Positions 41,531 to 50,750 of a stretch of 64,000 nt of DNA are shown one piece after another. A model generated the notes under the pieces. It was not told the origin of the DNA, searched no databases, and saw only the letters and a list, made by a program, of their open reading frames with translations. Source of the DNA: Neoroseomonas rubea (GTDB lineage: Bacteria > Pseudomonadota > Alphaproteobacteria > Acetobacterales > Acetobacteraceae); contig NZ_JACADQ010000003.1 of NCBI RefSeq assembly GCF_016106015.1, positions 1 to 64,000 on the forward strand, read 5' to 3'. Numbering within the stretch: position 1 is the stretch's first letter; the number at the start of each line of letters is the position of its first letter. The translations under genes and the position numbers were made by a program.

Positions 41531-42012
41531 CCGAGCCGGTCGCGAATGCGGGCGATGCCGGCCTCGGCGCATTGGTCGTCGATGTTGCCGCCCGGCGCGC
41601 CACCAACGCCGATCGCGCCCACCACCTCGTCGCCCACGCGGATCGGCAGGCCGCCTCCCACGACAAGGAAGCCTTCGATGTCCGGCAGCCGCGCCGCGCC
41701 GGGATTGGTCCGCACCGTTTCCAGGATCTGGCTGGTGCCGGCGCGCATGCTGGCGGAGGTGTAGGCCTTGGCGCGCGCCGAGGCGACGGTGTGCGGGCCG
41801 GCGCCATCGGCGCGAAGCAGGGCCCGGACGATACCCGAACGGTCGACGACGGCGGCGGTGACGCGATGGCCGCGCCCGGCGCAGGCCTCGACCGCCGCCG
41901 CGACGGCTTCGTGCGCAAGCGCGGCGCTGAGCGTCCGTTCGGTCACCAGTCCTTGCGCCAAGGCGGGTGGCGCCGCGAGGGCGAGGCTGGCGAGCAGGAG
42001 CAGGCGGCGCAT
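41527..42012 (-). CDS. Exported GlcG/HbpS-like (heme-degrading family) protein
   Basis: 161 residues. Signal peptide MRRLLLLASLALAAPPALAQ with AxA cleavage, then the GlcG/HbpS domain: EAVAAAVEACAGRGHRVTAAVVDRSG, ARAKAYTSASM, and GGGLPIRVGDEVVGAIGVGGAPGGNIDDQCAEAGI near the end, the family signature. GlcG-like proteins bind heme or small organic ligands; the function is rarely known. Because it is exported it probably acts in the periplasm. It lies 66 bases from the amidohydrolase gene, whose transcript would run towards it on the same strand. Confidence 0.82.
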   Translation of the reverse strand: MRRLLLLASLALAAPPALAQGLVTERTLSAALAHEAVAAAVEACAGRGHRVTAAVVDRSGIVRALLRADGAGPHTVASARAKAYTSASMRAGTSQILETVRTNPGAARLPDIEGFLVVGGGLPIRVGDEVVGAIGVGGAPGGNIDDQCAEAGIARIRDRLG

Positions 42013-42078
42013 GGCGTGATCTTTCGGCGAAACGGCGTCACCTGTGTCGCATGGCGCGTGCCCGGCGGGGAAGGGGGC

Positions 42079-43698
42079 TCAGGCGCGATGCCGGATCACA
42101 CCGCCGACGACGGTCGCCCGCACCTGCGTCTGGCGGATCGCGGCCGGATCGCTGGCGAGGATGTCGGTGTCCAGCACGGCGAGGTCCGCGAGCTTGCCGA
42201 CCTCGAGGCTGCCCTTCTCGAGTTCCTCCCGTTGCGCCCAGGCACCCAGGGTTGTGTAGGCGGCGAGCGCCTCGCGTGGCGACACGGCCTCATGCGGGTC
42301 GAGCTCCGCGCCGCTCGCTGTCCGCCGCGTGACCATCGCGCCAAGCGCGGTGAAGGGATTGACCCGGCAGACGGCGAAATCCGAATGGCCCGGCGCCGGG
42401 ATGCCGGCATCGATCAGGCTGCGATGCGGCCACATGTGGCGCATCGCGGCTTGGCCACGATTGGCGACATAGGCTTCCCCGAGTTCGTCCATGAAGCCGG
42501 TGGCCGAGGAATCGACGAACCCGCCGCGCTTCAGCCGTGCGAGGATGGGCGGCGTGACGTAGCAGCAATGCTCGACCCGCATGCGGTGATCCTCGGCCGG
42601 ATGCGCGGCAAGCGCCGCTTCCATCACGTCGAGTGCGAAGTCGATGCCGCGATCACCCACGCCCTCGATCATGACCTGCAGCCCGGCCTTGTGCGCGGCG
42701 GTCGCACGCACCGTCAGGTCGTCCTTGTCATAGAGCAGCATGCCGGTGTTCGGCACCGGTTCGCCGGGCACCGGCGTGCCGACATAGGGCTCCCAATAGG
42801 CCGCGGTGCGGCCAGAGGTCGAGCAGTCCGGGCACCATTCGACGCCGATCAGGCGTAGCCACTCGTCCCCGAAGCCGGAGCGGATGCCGGCGCCGATCAG
42901 ATGCGGGATCAACGGCTCGTCGCGGCCGCTCGCGATGATGCCCATGCGCATCCGCCAGCGCCCTTCGCGCCGCATCGCCTGGTAGGCACGGATGGCCTTG
43001 GATGGCGTGAGGGAATTGGCGACCGAGGTGATGCCCCAGCGCAGGCATTCGTCCTGCACCTGCTCCATCCCCTCGGCGATGTCGGCCTCGCTGTCCGCGC
43101 CGTGGACGGCGTTGAGGAAGATGTGCGCGGCCGTCTCCCGCACCAGGCCGGTGAATGCGCCTGTGGCGGGGTCCCGGTCGAAGGCGCCGAAGGGCGGGTC
43201 CGCGGCGTCGGCGGGTACCCCACAGGCGGCGAAGGCGGCGCGGTTGGCGAGGCCGAGATGCCCGTCGGTGCGGAGGATGAAGACAGGATGCCCCGCGCTC
43301 GCCGCGTCCAACTCGTCCAGCGTCGGGTATCCGCCGGATGCACGCTCGTTCAGCCGGTAGAAGGCACCCCAGCGGCCCGGCGGCAGCGCGGCGCAAACGC
43401 GGGCGATGGTGTCGAGCAACTCCGCCCGCGTCCTCACACGGTCGGGCGAGACGAGAGTCCAGGTCCGCAGCCGGACGGCGTAGGCATCCGGATGCGCGTG
43501 GCTGTCGACAATGCCGGGGATGACCCGGCGGCCTTCCGCGTCCAGCACCGTGGTGCCGGGGCCGACATGGCCGCGCATCGCGGCGCTGCTTCCGATGGCG
43601 ACGATGCGACCGCCATGGGCGGCAAGCGCCTCGGCCTCGGTTCCCGCCGCATCCATCGTCGCGATGCGGCCGTTGAGCAGGACGAAGTCGACGTTCAT
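42079..43698 (-). CDS. Amidohydrolase, YtcJ-like metal-dependent family
   Basis: 539 residues, normal for the amidohydrolase_3/YtcJ group. The metal-binding HxH is His67/His69 in PGIVDSHAHPDAY. Later blocks are HPVFILRTDGHLGLANRAAF, MIEGVGDRGIDFALD, RVEHCCYVTP and GHSDFAVCRVNPF with the catalytic Asp. The C-terminus has GSLEVGKLADLAVLD. It hydrolyses an amide or related bond, typically of an N-substituted small molecule. The start at 43698 overlaps the oxidoreductase stop by four bases (ATGA); a far longer open frame upstream is only the other frame of that gene. Confidence 0.87.
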   Translation of the reverse strand: MNVDFVLLNGRIATMDAAGTEAEALAAHGGRIVAIGSSAAMRGHVGPGTTVLDAEGRRVIPGIVDSHAHPDAYAVRLRTWTLVSPDRVRTRAELLDTIARVCAALPPGRWGAFYRLNERASGGYPTLDELDAASAGHPVFILRTDGHLGLANRAAFAACGVPADAADPPFGAFDRDPATGAFTGLVRETAAHIFLNAVHGADSEADIAEGMEQVQDECLRWGITSVANSLTPSKAIRAYQAMRREGRWRMRMGIIASGRDEPLIPHLIGAGIRSGFGDEWLRLIGVEWCPDCSTSGRTAAYWEPYVGTPVPGEPVPNTGMLLYDKDDLTVRATAAHKAGLQVMIEGVGDRGIDFALDVMEAALAAHPAEDHRMRVEHCCYVTPPILARLKRGGFVDSSATGFMDELGEAYVANRGQAAMRHMWPHRSLIDAGIPAPGHSDFAVCRVNPFTALGAMVTRRTASGAELDPHEAVSPREALAAYTTLGAWAQREELEKGSLEVGKLADLAVLDTDILASDPAAIRQTQVRATVVGGVIRHRA

Positions 43699-45023
43699 GC
43701 GGCCACCCTGTCGATATGGTCGCGCAGCCGGTACCAGCCGCCGACGATGGGAAGGAACCAGTTCGGATTGCCGTTGTAGAGCGGCGGTGCCGGAAAGCTG
43801 AGGCCGTCCAGCGCGAAGGGCTCGTTCTCCGCGCCCGCTATCTTCAGCGCGGCGCGATGGCCGAGCCAGGTCGCCATGGCGACGCCAGATCCCTGGCAGC
43901 CCGCGGCATAGTGGATGCCGTCCTGCACGCCGATATGCGGCAGGAAGTCGAAGGTGAAGGCGACGTTGCCGGTCCAGGCATGGGTGATCCGCGCTTCCTT
44001 CAACTCGGGAAAGACCGCCGTCATGAAACCGTGCAGCACGGGTGCCGCAGTGTCGGGCGCGGCGGGGCCGAAGCTCGCCCGCCCGCCCCACAGAATGCGG
44101 TTGCCGTAGGGGGAGGGGCGGAAATAGTTCAGCACGCGCTTGGTGTCGCTGATCATCCGCCGACCAGGGAACAGGCGGTCGATCGTCTCGGCCGGCAGTT
44201 CCTCGGTGGCGATGATGTAGGAGCCGACCGGGATCATGCGCCGCGCGAGCCATGGCAGGGCTGCGTTGCCATGCGCGTCGCGGGAGTACCCGTTGGTCGC
44301 GACCAGCACGGCATCCGCGCGCATCTGGCCGCGGTCGGTGGTCAGGCGGAAGCCCGCGCCGTCCTGCCGGATGCCGCCGACGCGCACGCCGTCCACCAGG
44401 CGGGCGCCGGCACGATCGGCGGCGTCCGCAAGGCCTCGCGCATATTTGCCGGGATGCAGGCTGCCAGACGCGTCGGCCAGCATGCCGCCATGATAATGGT
44501 CGCTGCCGAGCGCCTCTCGCTGCCGATCGCGCGGCAGCATGCGGGTCGGCAGGCCGGTGACCTCCGCTATGAAGTCGGCCTTCGCGGAAAGTGCGTCGTA
44601 GTGCTTGCGGGTCCAGGCCGGCACGAAGCGGCCGCAGCGGACGTAGTCGCAGTCGATCGCCTCCCGCGCGATCGTCTCCTCGATGAAGGGGAAGGAGGCC
44701 GCGGCGGCGGCGGCGATAGCGCGGGCCTTGTCCGCCCCATGCGCCTTCTCGAGCGCGCCGGAGGCGACCTTCAGCCCGCCCGAGACCATGCCGCCATTGC
44801 GGGAGGAAGCCCCCCAGCCGATCCGCTCCGCGTCCAGCACGGCGACGTCGTGGCCGAGGCGCCGGAGCGTCAGCGCGGCGGATAGTCCCGCATAGCCGCC
44901 GCCCACGACGGCGACGCCGGCATGGTCGGGCAGCACGCTGTCGCGCCGCGGCGGCTCGGCGGCGTCCCACCACCAGGGCGTCGTCTTGAAGCCGGAAGCG
45001 AAGATCCCTGTCGCGAGGGTCAT
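43695..45023 (-). CDS. FAD-dependent amine/amino-acid oxidoreductase (DAO family, PuuB-like)
   Basis: 442 residues. FAD-binding VAVVGGGYAGLSAALTLRRLG (37-57) then VLDAERIGWGASSRNGGMVSGG, a block typical of gamma-glutamylputrescine oxidase and other DAO-type enzymes. Near the C-terminus are AWTGNVAFTFDFLPHIG and AAGCQGSGVAMATWLGHRAAL, the second FAD contact. It would oxidise a secondary or primary amine, or a D-amino acid, releasing hydrogen peroxide or passing electrons on. It heads the two-gene unit with the amidohydrolase and is divergent from the Pot-type importer gene, separated by 157 bases. Shared control with that importer is plausible. Confidence 0.87.
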   Translation of the reverse strand: MTLATGIFASGFKTTPWWWDAAEPPRRDSVLPDHAGVAVVGGGYAGLSAALTLRRLGHDVAVLDAERIGWGASSRNGGMVSGGLKVASGALEKAHGADKARAIAAAAAASFPFIEETIAREAIDCDYVRCGRFVPAWTRKHYDALSAKADFIAEVTGLPTRMLPRDRQREALGSDHYHGGMLADASGSLHPGKYARGLADAADRAGARLVDGVRVGGIRQDGAGFRLTTDRGQMRADAVLVATNGYSRDAHGNAALPWLARRMIPVGSYIIATEELPAETIDRLFPGRRMISDTKRVLNYFRPSPYGNRILWGGRASFGPAAPDTAAPVLHGFMTAVFPELKEARITHAWTGNVAFTFDFLPHIGVQDGIHYAAGCQGSGVAMATWLGHRAALKIAGAENEPFALDGLSFPAPPLYNGNPNWFLPIVGGWYRLRDHIDRVAA

Positions 45024-45180
45024 TGCCGGATCATCCTGCCCATGGTCAGATTTCGCCGGGAGAGTTCACGCCGGCGCATCGGCCATCGCAAGTGGGGATG
45101 CCACGGCGGGGCATGGCGACGTGTCCGCCAGGCATCGGCCGGCGCCCCCAGGCGCCCGGGCAGGATGAGGAGAGACGGTG

Positions 45181-46290
45181 ATGCAGACCTTCCAGCAGGA
45201 TTGCGTGGACCTTGCGGTGCGGAAGTACAGGCGCGGGGAGATCGGACGACGCGGGCTGCTCGCGGCGCTCTCTGCACTCGGCGTTGCGCCATTGGCCGGC
45301 GGGGACGCAGTTGCGCAGGCCGCGCGCCAACTCGTGATGGTCAACTGGGGCGGCATTGCCAACCAGGGCTTCGGCCGCTTCTACGGCGAGCCCTTCATGG
45401 CCGCGAATTCCGGCTGGACGGTGGTGCAGGACAGCACAGGGCCGTCTGCCGGCCGTATCCGGTCGATGGTGGAAAGCGGGCGCGTCACCTGGGATCTATG
45501 CGATTCCTCGGCGTCCTCCTCCAACCTGCTCGGCCGGCAAAACCTGCTGACGCGGGTCGACTATTCGATCGTGAAGCGGGAGGACACGCTGCCGGTGGGC
45601 TTCGCGCTGGAATACGGCGCCGCGCCCTATTCCTTCAGCAGCGTGCTCGCCTACGACAGTTCGAAGTTCCCGCAGGGCGGGCCTACCTCCTGGGCAGACT
45701 TCTGGGACCTGCGGCGCTTCCCCGGCACAAGGCTGATGCGGCGCGATGCCCTGGCCACGCTCGACGCGGCGCAGATGGCGCTCGGGAAGGATCCGGCCAA
45801 CCTCTATCCGCTCGACATCCGCGCCTGCCTGCGGAAGGTCGCGGAACTGCGCCGCAACGCGGTCTACTGGAACAGCGGCAGCGAGAGCGAGCAGTTCCTC
45901 CGGACCGGGGAGGCGGTGATGGGCCAGATCTGGCACACCCGCGCCACGGTGCTGGAACGCGAGACGAACGGACGCATCAAGTTCATTTGGCCGCAGGCGC
46001 TGCTGCAGGCGGGCATCTTCGTCATGCCGCGCGGCAATCCCGGGGGCGAGATGGCGCAGCGACTGCTCGCCTCCATGCTTGCCAATCCCGAGCCGCAGGT
46101 CGGGCTGCTGCAACTGCTCGGCAACGGGCCGACCAACCCGCGCGCGGCCGCCATGGTGCCGCAGGAGTTGCGCCGGAACAATCCGACCGATCCTGAGAAT
46201 GCCCGCGTGCAGGTGGTCCTTGACGGCAACTGGTGGGGCCAGAACTACCAGCAGGCCAACGCGGACTTCATCGACACCATCACGGGCTGA
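45181..46290 (+). CDS. PotD-like ABC transporter substrate-binding protein
   Basis: 369 residues. A cytoplasmic lead of about 20 residues (MQTFQQDCVDLAVRKYRRG) precedes a twin-arginine signal, GRRGLLAALSALGVAPLAGG. The mature domain has LVMVNWGGIANQGFGRFYGEPF, the spermidine/putrescine-binding type opening, SYGA-like EYGAAPYSFSSVLAYDSSKF and GPTSWADFWDLRRFPGTR. It binds a polyamine-like or other cationic or organic solute. The ATG at 45181 has GAGGAG eight bases upstream, better than the GTG just before. The operon continues with a hydroxyacid dehydrogenase, an aldolase, the ATPase and two permeases. Confidence 0.87.
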   Translation: MQTFQQDCVDLAVRKYRRGEIGRRGLLAALSALGVAPLAGGDAVAQAARQLVMVNWGGIANQGFGRFYGEPFMAANSGWTVVQDSTGPSAGRIRSMVESGRVTWDLCDSSASSSNLLGRQNLLTRVDYSIVKREDTLPVGFALEYGAAPYSFSSVLAYDSSKFPQGGPTSWADFWDLRRFPGTRLMRRDALATLDAAQMALGKDPANLYPLDIRACLRKVAELRRNAVYWNSGSESEQFLRTGEAVMGQIWHTRATVLERETNGRIKFIWPQALLQAGIFVMPRGNPGGEMAQRLLASMLANPEPQVGLLQLLGNGPTNPRAAAMVPQELRRNNPTDPENARVQVVLDGNWWGQNYQQANADFIDTITG

Positions 46291-46299
46291 TCCGCCCCC

Positions 46300-47238
46300 G
46301 TGATCCTGGTGGTGAAGTCGGGGGGCGAGGCCGCCCTCCCCGAATGGCGGGCGCATTTCGCCGAGTTCGCGCCCGGGCTCGACCTGCGTTGGTGGGACGA
46401 CGCGACGCTCGATCCCGCCACGGTGGACTTCGCGCTGGTATGGGACCCGGAGCCGGGGCGGCTCGCGCGTCTGCCGCGGCTGCGCGCCATCTTCGGATCT
46501 GGCGCCGGCGTCGACCTGATCGCGGCCGATCCCGGCCTGCCGCGCCATGTGCCGCTGGTCCGCTGCGTGCCGCCCGAGGCGACACAGCGCATGGGTGAAT
46601 TCGTGTGCTGGGCCGTGCTCTCCCTGAGCCGCGACGCCCGCCGCATGGCGATCGCCCAGGCGCGCTCGACCTGGGATTACTTCGAGGCACCCTTCGCCGC
46701 GTCGGAAAGGACGGTCGGCATCATGGGCCTCGGCGCCATGGGACAGCGCGCCGCGGCGATGCTCCGCGGTCTCGGGGTCCCTGTCATCGGCTGGTCGCGC
46801 ACGCCGAAGGCGCTGCCGGACATCGAGACCTTCGCCGGCGCGGAAGGCCGCGACGCCTTCCTTGCGCGGAGCGAGGTGCTGGTCTGCCTGCTGCCCGCGA
46901 CGCCGGAGACCAAGGGGATCATCGCCGCGCCCTTGCTGGAGCGCCTGCCGCGCGGTGCTGGTCTGGTGCAGGTCGGGCGCGGCGCGCAGCAGGTGCTGCC
47001 GGACATCCTCGCGGCGCTGGACGACGGCCAATTGTCGGGTGCGGTGCTCGACGTGTTCGAGCCCGAGCCGCTGCCGCCCGACAGCCCCGCCTGGACGCAT
47101 CCGAAGGCCATCGTCACGCCCCATGTCGGCAGCCTGCCGAGCCGGCGGGAACGGGCGCGGTATGTCGCCGACTGCATCGCGCGCGTGATTCGCGGCGAGG
47201 CACTGCCCAACGTCTATGATCCCGCGCGAGGCTATTGA
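46300..47238 (+). CDS. D-2-hydroxyacid dehydrogenase (glyoxylate/hydroxypyruvate reductase, GhrA-like)
   Basis: 312 residues from a GTG start, the size of GhrA. NAD(P)-binding GIMGLGAMGQRAAAMLRGLG (about 139-158) with SRTPK after the second strand, suggesting NADPH. Catalytic residues are Arg in VGRGAQQ, Glu in VFEPEPLP and His in TPHVGSLPSRRER. It reduces 2-oxo acids such as glyoxylate or hydroxypyruvate. It lies nine bases after the importer receptor gene and overlaps the aldolase start by one base (TGATG), so it belongs to the same transcript. It may dispose of a glyoxylate-like product of the imported compound (inference). Confidence 0.87.
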   Translation: MILVVKSGGEAALPEWRAHFAEFAPGLDLRWWDDATLDPATVDFALVWDPEPGRLARLPRLRAIFGSGAGVDLIAADPGLPRHVPLVRCVPPEATQRMGEFVCWAVLSLSRDARRMAIAQARSTWDYFEAPFAASERTVGIMGLGAMGQRAAAMLRGLGVPVIGWSRTPKALPDIETFAGAEGRDAFLARSEVLVCLLPATPETKGIIAAPLLERLPRGAGLVQVGRGAQQVLPDILAALDDGQLSGAVLDVFEPEPLPPDSPAWTHPKAIVTPHVGSLPSRRERARYVADCIARVIRGEALPNVYDPARGY

Positions 47239-48008
47239 TGCCCCTGCCGCCCCCGCCCATCCGCCCCGACCCGAACCGCATTCCGACCGAGCGGGAGGTG
47301 CGGGAGGATCTCGCCGCCGCCTATCGCCTGATCGCGCTGTTCGGCATGACGGACCTTGTCTTCACGCATCTTTCGGCACGCCTGCCGGGGGAGGGGCACC
47401 GTTTCCTCGTGAACCCCTACGGCATGCTGTTCGAGGAGATCACGGCGAGCAGCCTCGTCATCGTCGATGCGGATGGCGAGCCGCTGCAGGAAACATCCTG
47501 GCCCGTGAACCCCGCCGGCTTCGTCATCCATTCTGCCGTCCATCGAGGGCGGGAGGATGCGATGTGCGTGATGCATACACACACGCTGGCCGGCATGGCG
47601 GTGGCGGCGCAGACCGGCGGACTCCTCCCGCTGAACCAGATGAGCATCGAGTTCGACGGCCGCGTCGCGATCCACGACTACGAGGGCATCGCAGCGGACG
47701 ACAATCTATCCGAACGCGAAAGGCTGGTGCGCGACCTGGGCGACAGGCCCTGCATGATCCTGCGCCAACACGGTACGCTGACGGTGGGCCGCACGGTCGC
47801 GGAGGCGTTCTACTGGATGTACTACCTGGAGCAGGCCTGCCGGATCCAACTGGCCGCGCAGTCTTCCGGCGTGCCCTTGTCGATGCCCCCGGCGCCCGTG
47901 GTGCGGCGCGCGCGCGACCAGTTCGGGGAAGGGCCTACCAAGGGATGGCTGCCCTGGCAGGCGCTGCGGCGCAAACTCGATCGCGAGCAGCCGGATTACC
48001 GCGCATGA
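47238..48008 (+). CDS. Class II aldolase/adducin family protein
   Basis: 256 residues. The class II aldolase/adducin domain is seen in DLAAAYRLIALFGMTDLVFTHLSARLPG, then HRFLVNPYGMLFEEITASSL, CVMHTHTLAGMAVAAQ with the Zn-binding His pair and LRQHGTLTVGRTVAEAFYWMYYLEQAC with the third His. It probably cleaves or isomerises a phosphorylated or free hydroxy acid; many members are uncharacterised. The ATG at 47238 is used because it overlaps the previous stop (TGATG), and its own stop overlaps the ATPase start by four bases. Confidence 0.86.
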   Translation: MPLPPPPIRPDPNRIPTEREVREDLAAAYRLIALFGMTDLVFTHLSARLPGEGHRFLVNPYGMLFEEITASSLVIVDADGEPLQETSWPVNPAGFVIHSAVHRGREDAMCVMHTHTLAGMAVAAQTGGLLPLNQMSIEFDGRVAIHDYEGIAADDNLSERERLVRDLGDRPCMILRQHGTLTVGRTVAEAFYWMYYLEQACRIQLAAQSSGVPLSMPPAPVVRRARDQFGEGPTKGWLPWQALRRKLDREQPDYRA

Positions 48009-49108
48009 GCGACCTTGGTGGCCATGCGCTGGCGCTCAGCGGCCTGACCAAGCGCTACGGCGACTTCACGGCGGTGGACCGGGTGTCGCTCGACGTCGCG
48101 CGTGGGGAATTCCTGACCCTGCTCGGCCCGTCCGGGTCCGGCAAGACGACGATCCTGATGGCGGTGGCGGGCTTTGTCGCCCCGAGCGAGGGCGCGATCC
48201 TGCTCGATGGGCGCGACATCACGCCCCTGCCGCCGGAACGACGCGATTTCGGGATGGTGTTCCAGGGCTATGCCCTGTTCCCGCACATGACGGTGGCGGA
48301 GAACGTCGCCTTCCCGCTGCGCGTGCGCGGCCTGTCCCGCGCCGACCGGGATGCGAAGGTGCGCGCGGCGCTCGACCTTGTGCAACTCGGCTTCTTTGCT
48401 GACCGCCTGCCCAAGCAGTTGTCCGGCGGGCAGCAACAGCGCGTGGCGCTGGCGCGCGCGCTGGTGTTCGAGCCGAACCTGCTGCTGCTGGACGAGCCGT
48501 TATCCGCGCTCGACAAGAAGCTGCGCGCCGAGTTGCAGGAGGAGTTGAAGGCGCTGCACCGCCGCGTCGGCCGCACCTTCATTAACGTGACGCATGACCA
48601 GGAGGAGGCGCTGTCGCTCTCCGACCGCATCGCCATCCTCAATCACGGGAAACTCGTGCAGGCCGGCGCGCCGACCGACCTGTACGAACGCCCGCGAACG
48701 CGCTTCGTCGCCGACTTCCTCGGCAAGTCGAATTTCCTTGAAGGCACGGTCCGCGCCGTCGTGGCGGGCGGCTTCGGGCTTGAGGCCGGTGGAACGCAGA
48801 TCGTCGTGGCCCTGCCGCCAGGCATCGATGCGCCAAGCGTCGGCGCGCGCAGCGTGGTGTCGCTTCGGCCTGAGAAGGTCGCGCTTCTGCTCGATGGCGA
48901 CGTGGCCGACAATACCGTCGAGGGGCGCATCGCAGGCTTCGCCTATCTCGGCGCCGGCTTCGCCCTGCGTGTCGATGTCCCCGGCCTGGGCGAGGTGCGC
49001 GCGACGCTGCCCGCCTGGAAGGCGCCGATCGCGCCGGCTGAAGGGCTGACGGTCCGCCTCGGCTGGGCGGCCGAGGCCGCGGTGCCGGTCGAGGAGGACG
49101 GACGGTGA
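48005..49108 (+). CDS. PotA-like ABC transporter ATP-binding protein
   Basis: 367 residues: an ABC domain then a C-terminal TOBE domain, the PotA layout. Walker A is GPSGSGKTT (41-49), Q-loop MVFQGYALFPHMTVAENVAFPL, signature LSGGQQQRVALARAL, Walker B NLLLLDEPLSALDKKLR, H-loop NVTHDQEEAL. The TOBE part (about 285-360) has SVVSLRPEKVALL. It powers the importer with the two permeases. Four-base overlaps join it to the aldolase and to the first permease gene (GTGA). Confidence 0.93.
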   Translation: MSDLGGHALALSGLTKRYGDFTAVDRVSLDVARGEFLTLLGPSGSGKTTILMAVAGFVAPSEGAILLDGRDITPLPPERRDFGMVFQGYALFPHMTVAENVAFPLRVRGLSRADRDAKVRAALDLVQLGFFADRLPKQLSGGQQQRVALARALVFEPNLLLLDEPLSALDKKLRAELQEELKALHRRVGRTFINVTHDQEEALSLSDRIAILNHGKLVQAGAPTDLYERPRTRFVADFLGKSNFLEGTVRAVVAGGFGLEAGGTQIVVALPPGIDAPSVGARSVVSLRPEKVALLLDGDVADNTVEGRIAGFAYLGAGFALRVDVPGLGEVRATLPAWKAPIAPAEGLTVRLGWAAEAAVPVEEDGR

Positions 49109-49950
49109 GCGCCGCTGGCCGTGCAAGCGCAGGCTGGTGGTGGCTGATCCTTCCCGCCTTCCTCCTGCTGGTCGTCTTCTACATCGCGCCGATCGTGCAG
49201 GTGCTGGCGATCAGCGTGACGGAGCCGGAGCCCGGCCTAGGCAACTACGAACGGCTGTTCACCTCGGGCGCCGTGCAGCGCGTCATTCTGACGACGCTGC
49301 GAATTTGCGTCATCACAACGGCGCTGGCGCTGCTGCTTGGCTATGCCATCGCCTATGCCATCACGCTCGCCACGCCGCAGGCGCAGGGCTGGTGGATCCT
49401 CGCCGTGCTCGTGCCGCTCTGGATCTCGGTGCTGGTGCGCGCCTTCGCCTGGGTGACGCTGCTGCGCCGGCAGGGGCTCGTCAACAATACGCTGATGGAA
49501 GCGGGGTTGATCACGGAGCCCTTGCCGCTCGTCTGGAACGAATTCGGCATCGTGGTCGGCATGGTGCACTACATGGTGCCCTTCGCCGTGCTGCCGATGC
49601 TCGCCAGCATGAAGGAGATCGACCCGCGCCTGCTGGCGGCTGCCCGCGGCCTCGGTGCCTCCCGTGGGGCGGTGTTCCGCCGCGTCTTCCTGCCGCTGTC
49701 GCTGCCGGGCGTGATTGCCGCGGGCGTTCTGGTCTTCATCTTCTCGCTCGGATTCTACATCACCCCGGCGATCCTCGGCGGCGGCAAGACGCTGATGGTC
49801 GCGGAGTGGATCGGGCTGCAGATCCTGGACCTGATCCGCTGGGGGCTGGGCACCATGATGGCGACGATGCTGGTGGTGGCGATCCTGGTGACGCCGGCGA
49901 TCTTCTCGCGCATCGTCGACCTGCGGCGCATCTTCGGGACGGGGGCGTAG
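49105..49950 (+). CDS. PotB-like ABC transporter permease
   Basis: 281 residues starting at GTG, about six membrane helices. WWWLILPAFLLLVVFYIAPIVQVLAISV forms the first helix; the ATPase-contact EAA loop is EIDPRLLAAARGLGASRGAVFRRVFLPLSLPGV near 172-204. It overlaps the ATPase stop by four bases and is followed after four bases by the second permease gene. Confidence 0.92.
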   Translation: MSAAGRASAGWWWLILPAFLLLVVFYIAPIVQVLAISVTEPEPGLGNYERLFTSGAVQRVILTTLRICVITTALALLLGYAIAYAITLATPQAQGWWILAVLVPLWISVLVRAFAWVTLLRRQGLVNNTLMEAGLITEPLPLVWNEFGIVVGMVHYMVPFAVLPMLASMKEIDPRLLAAARGLGASRGAVFRRVFLPLSLPGVIAAGVLVFIFSLGFYITPAILGGGKTLMVAEWIGLQILDLIRWGLGTMMATMLVVAILVTPAIFSRIVDLRRIFGTGA

Positions 49951-49954
49951 GATC

Positions 49955-50746
49955 ATGGACGGCGCCTATCGCCCTGGCCCCTTCGGACGCGGCCTCGCCT
50001 GGGTCACCGCGCTCTACCTCGTTCTGCCGATCCTGATCGTGGTGCCGGTGGCTCTGACGGACCAGCGCTTCCTGTCCCTGCCGCAGGACGGCATTTCCTT
50101 TCGCCATTTCCAGACGGTTCTGGGCTCGGCGGAATGGCTCGGATCGATCTGGCAGTCCTTCACCATCGCGCTCGCCGCAACGGTTCTGTCCGTCGTAGCG
50201 GGCACGCTCTGCGCCATCGGCTGCTGGCGGATCTCCCGCCGGGCGACCGACCTGGTGCGCGTGCTGATGCTGCTGCCGCTCATCATCCCCTCCATCGTCT
50301 ATGCCATCGGCCTCTATCGCTATTTCGGGCCGCTCGGGCTGCTCGACCGCTTCCTGGGCGTTGTGATCGCGCATGGCGTCACCGGCATACCCTACGTGGT
50401 CATCACCGTTTCCACGGCGCTTGCGGCCTTCGATCCGCGGCTCGAGCAGGCGGCGCGGGGGATGGGAGCATCGCTGTCGCAGACGCTGCGCTGGGTCATC
50501 CTGCCGCGCATCGCGCCCGGCATTTTCTCCGGCGCCATCTTCGCCTTCATCCATTCCTGGGATGAGTTGGTGATGGTGCTGTTCATCGCTTCCCGCGATG
50601 TCTTTACCCTGCCGCGCCGGATTTGGGATGGGATCAACGAGAATCTCGACCCGGCCATGGCCGCGGTCGCGGTGCTGCTGATCCTGTTCACGCTGCTGCT
50701 GCTGCTTGCCGACCGGGCTCTGCGTCGGCGCACCGAGGGAGGCTGA
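49955..50746 (+). CDS. PotC-like ABC transporter permease
   Basis: 263 residues, about six helices, starting MDGAYRPGPFGRGLAWVTALYLVLPI. The EAA loop is AAFDPRLEQAARGMGASLSQTLRWVILPRIAPGI (about 150-183). The C-terminal helices include FSGAIFAFIHSWDELVMVLFIA, typical of PotC. It forms a heterodimeric channel with the upstream permease. The amidinotransferase gene starts four bases after the stop. Confidence 0.92.
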   Translation: MDGAYRPGPFGRGLAWVTALYLVLPILIVVPVALTDQRFLSLPQDGISFRHFQTVLGSAEWLGSIWQSFTIALAATVLSVVAGTLCAIGCWRISRRATDLVRVLMLLPLIIPSIVYAIGLYRYFGPLGLLDRFLGVVIAHGVTGIPYVVITVSTALAAFDPRLEQAARGMGASLSQTLRWVILPRIAPGIFSGAIFAFIHSWDELVMVLFIASRDVFTLPRRIWDGINENLDPAMAAVAVLLILFTLLLLLADRALRRRTEGG

Positions 50747-50750
50747 CGCC

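Noticed and set aside
43699-44973. N-terminal 425-residue extension of the amidohydrolase
   Set aside because: The extension is the DAO gene read in another frame; the real start at 43698 overlaps the DAO stop by four bases as usual in operons.
45054-45076. CGCCGG / CCGGCG inverted repeat upstream of the PotD-like gene
   Set aside because: Only 6 bp of G/C; such matches arise by chance very often at this base composition.
47216-48004. N-terminal extension of the PotA-like ATPase
   Set aside because: It is the class II aldolase gene in another frame; the ATG at 48005 overlaps the aldolase stop.
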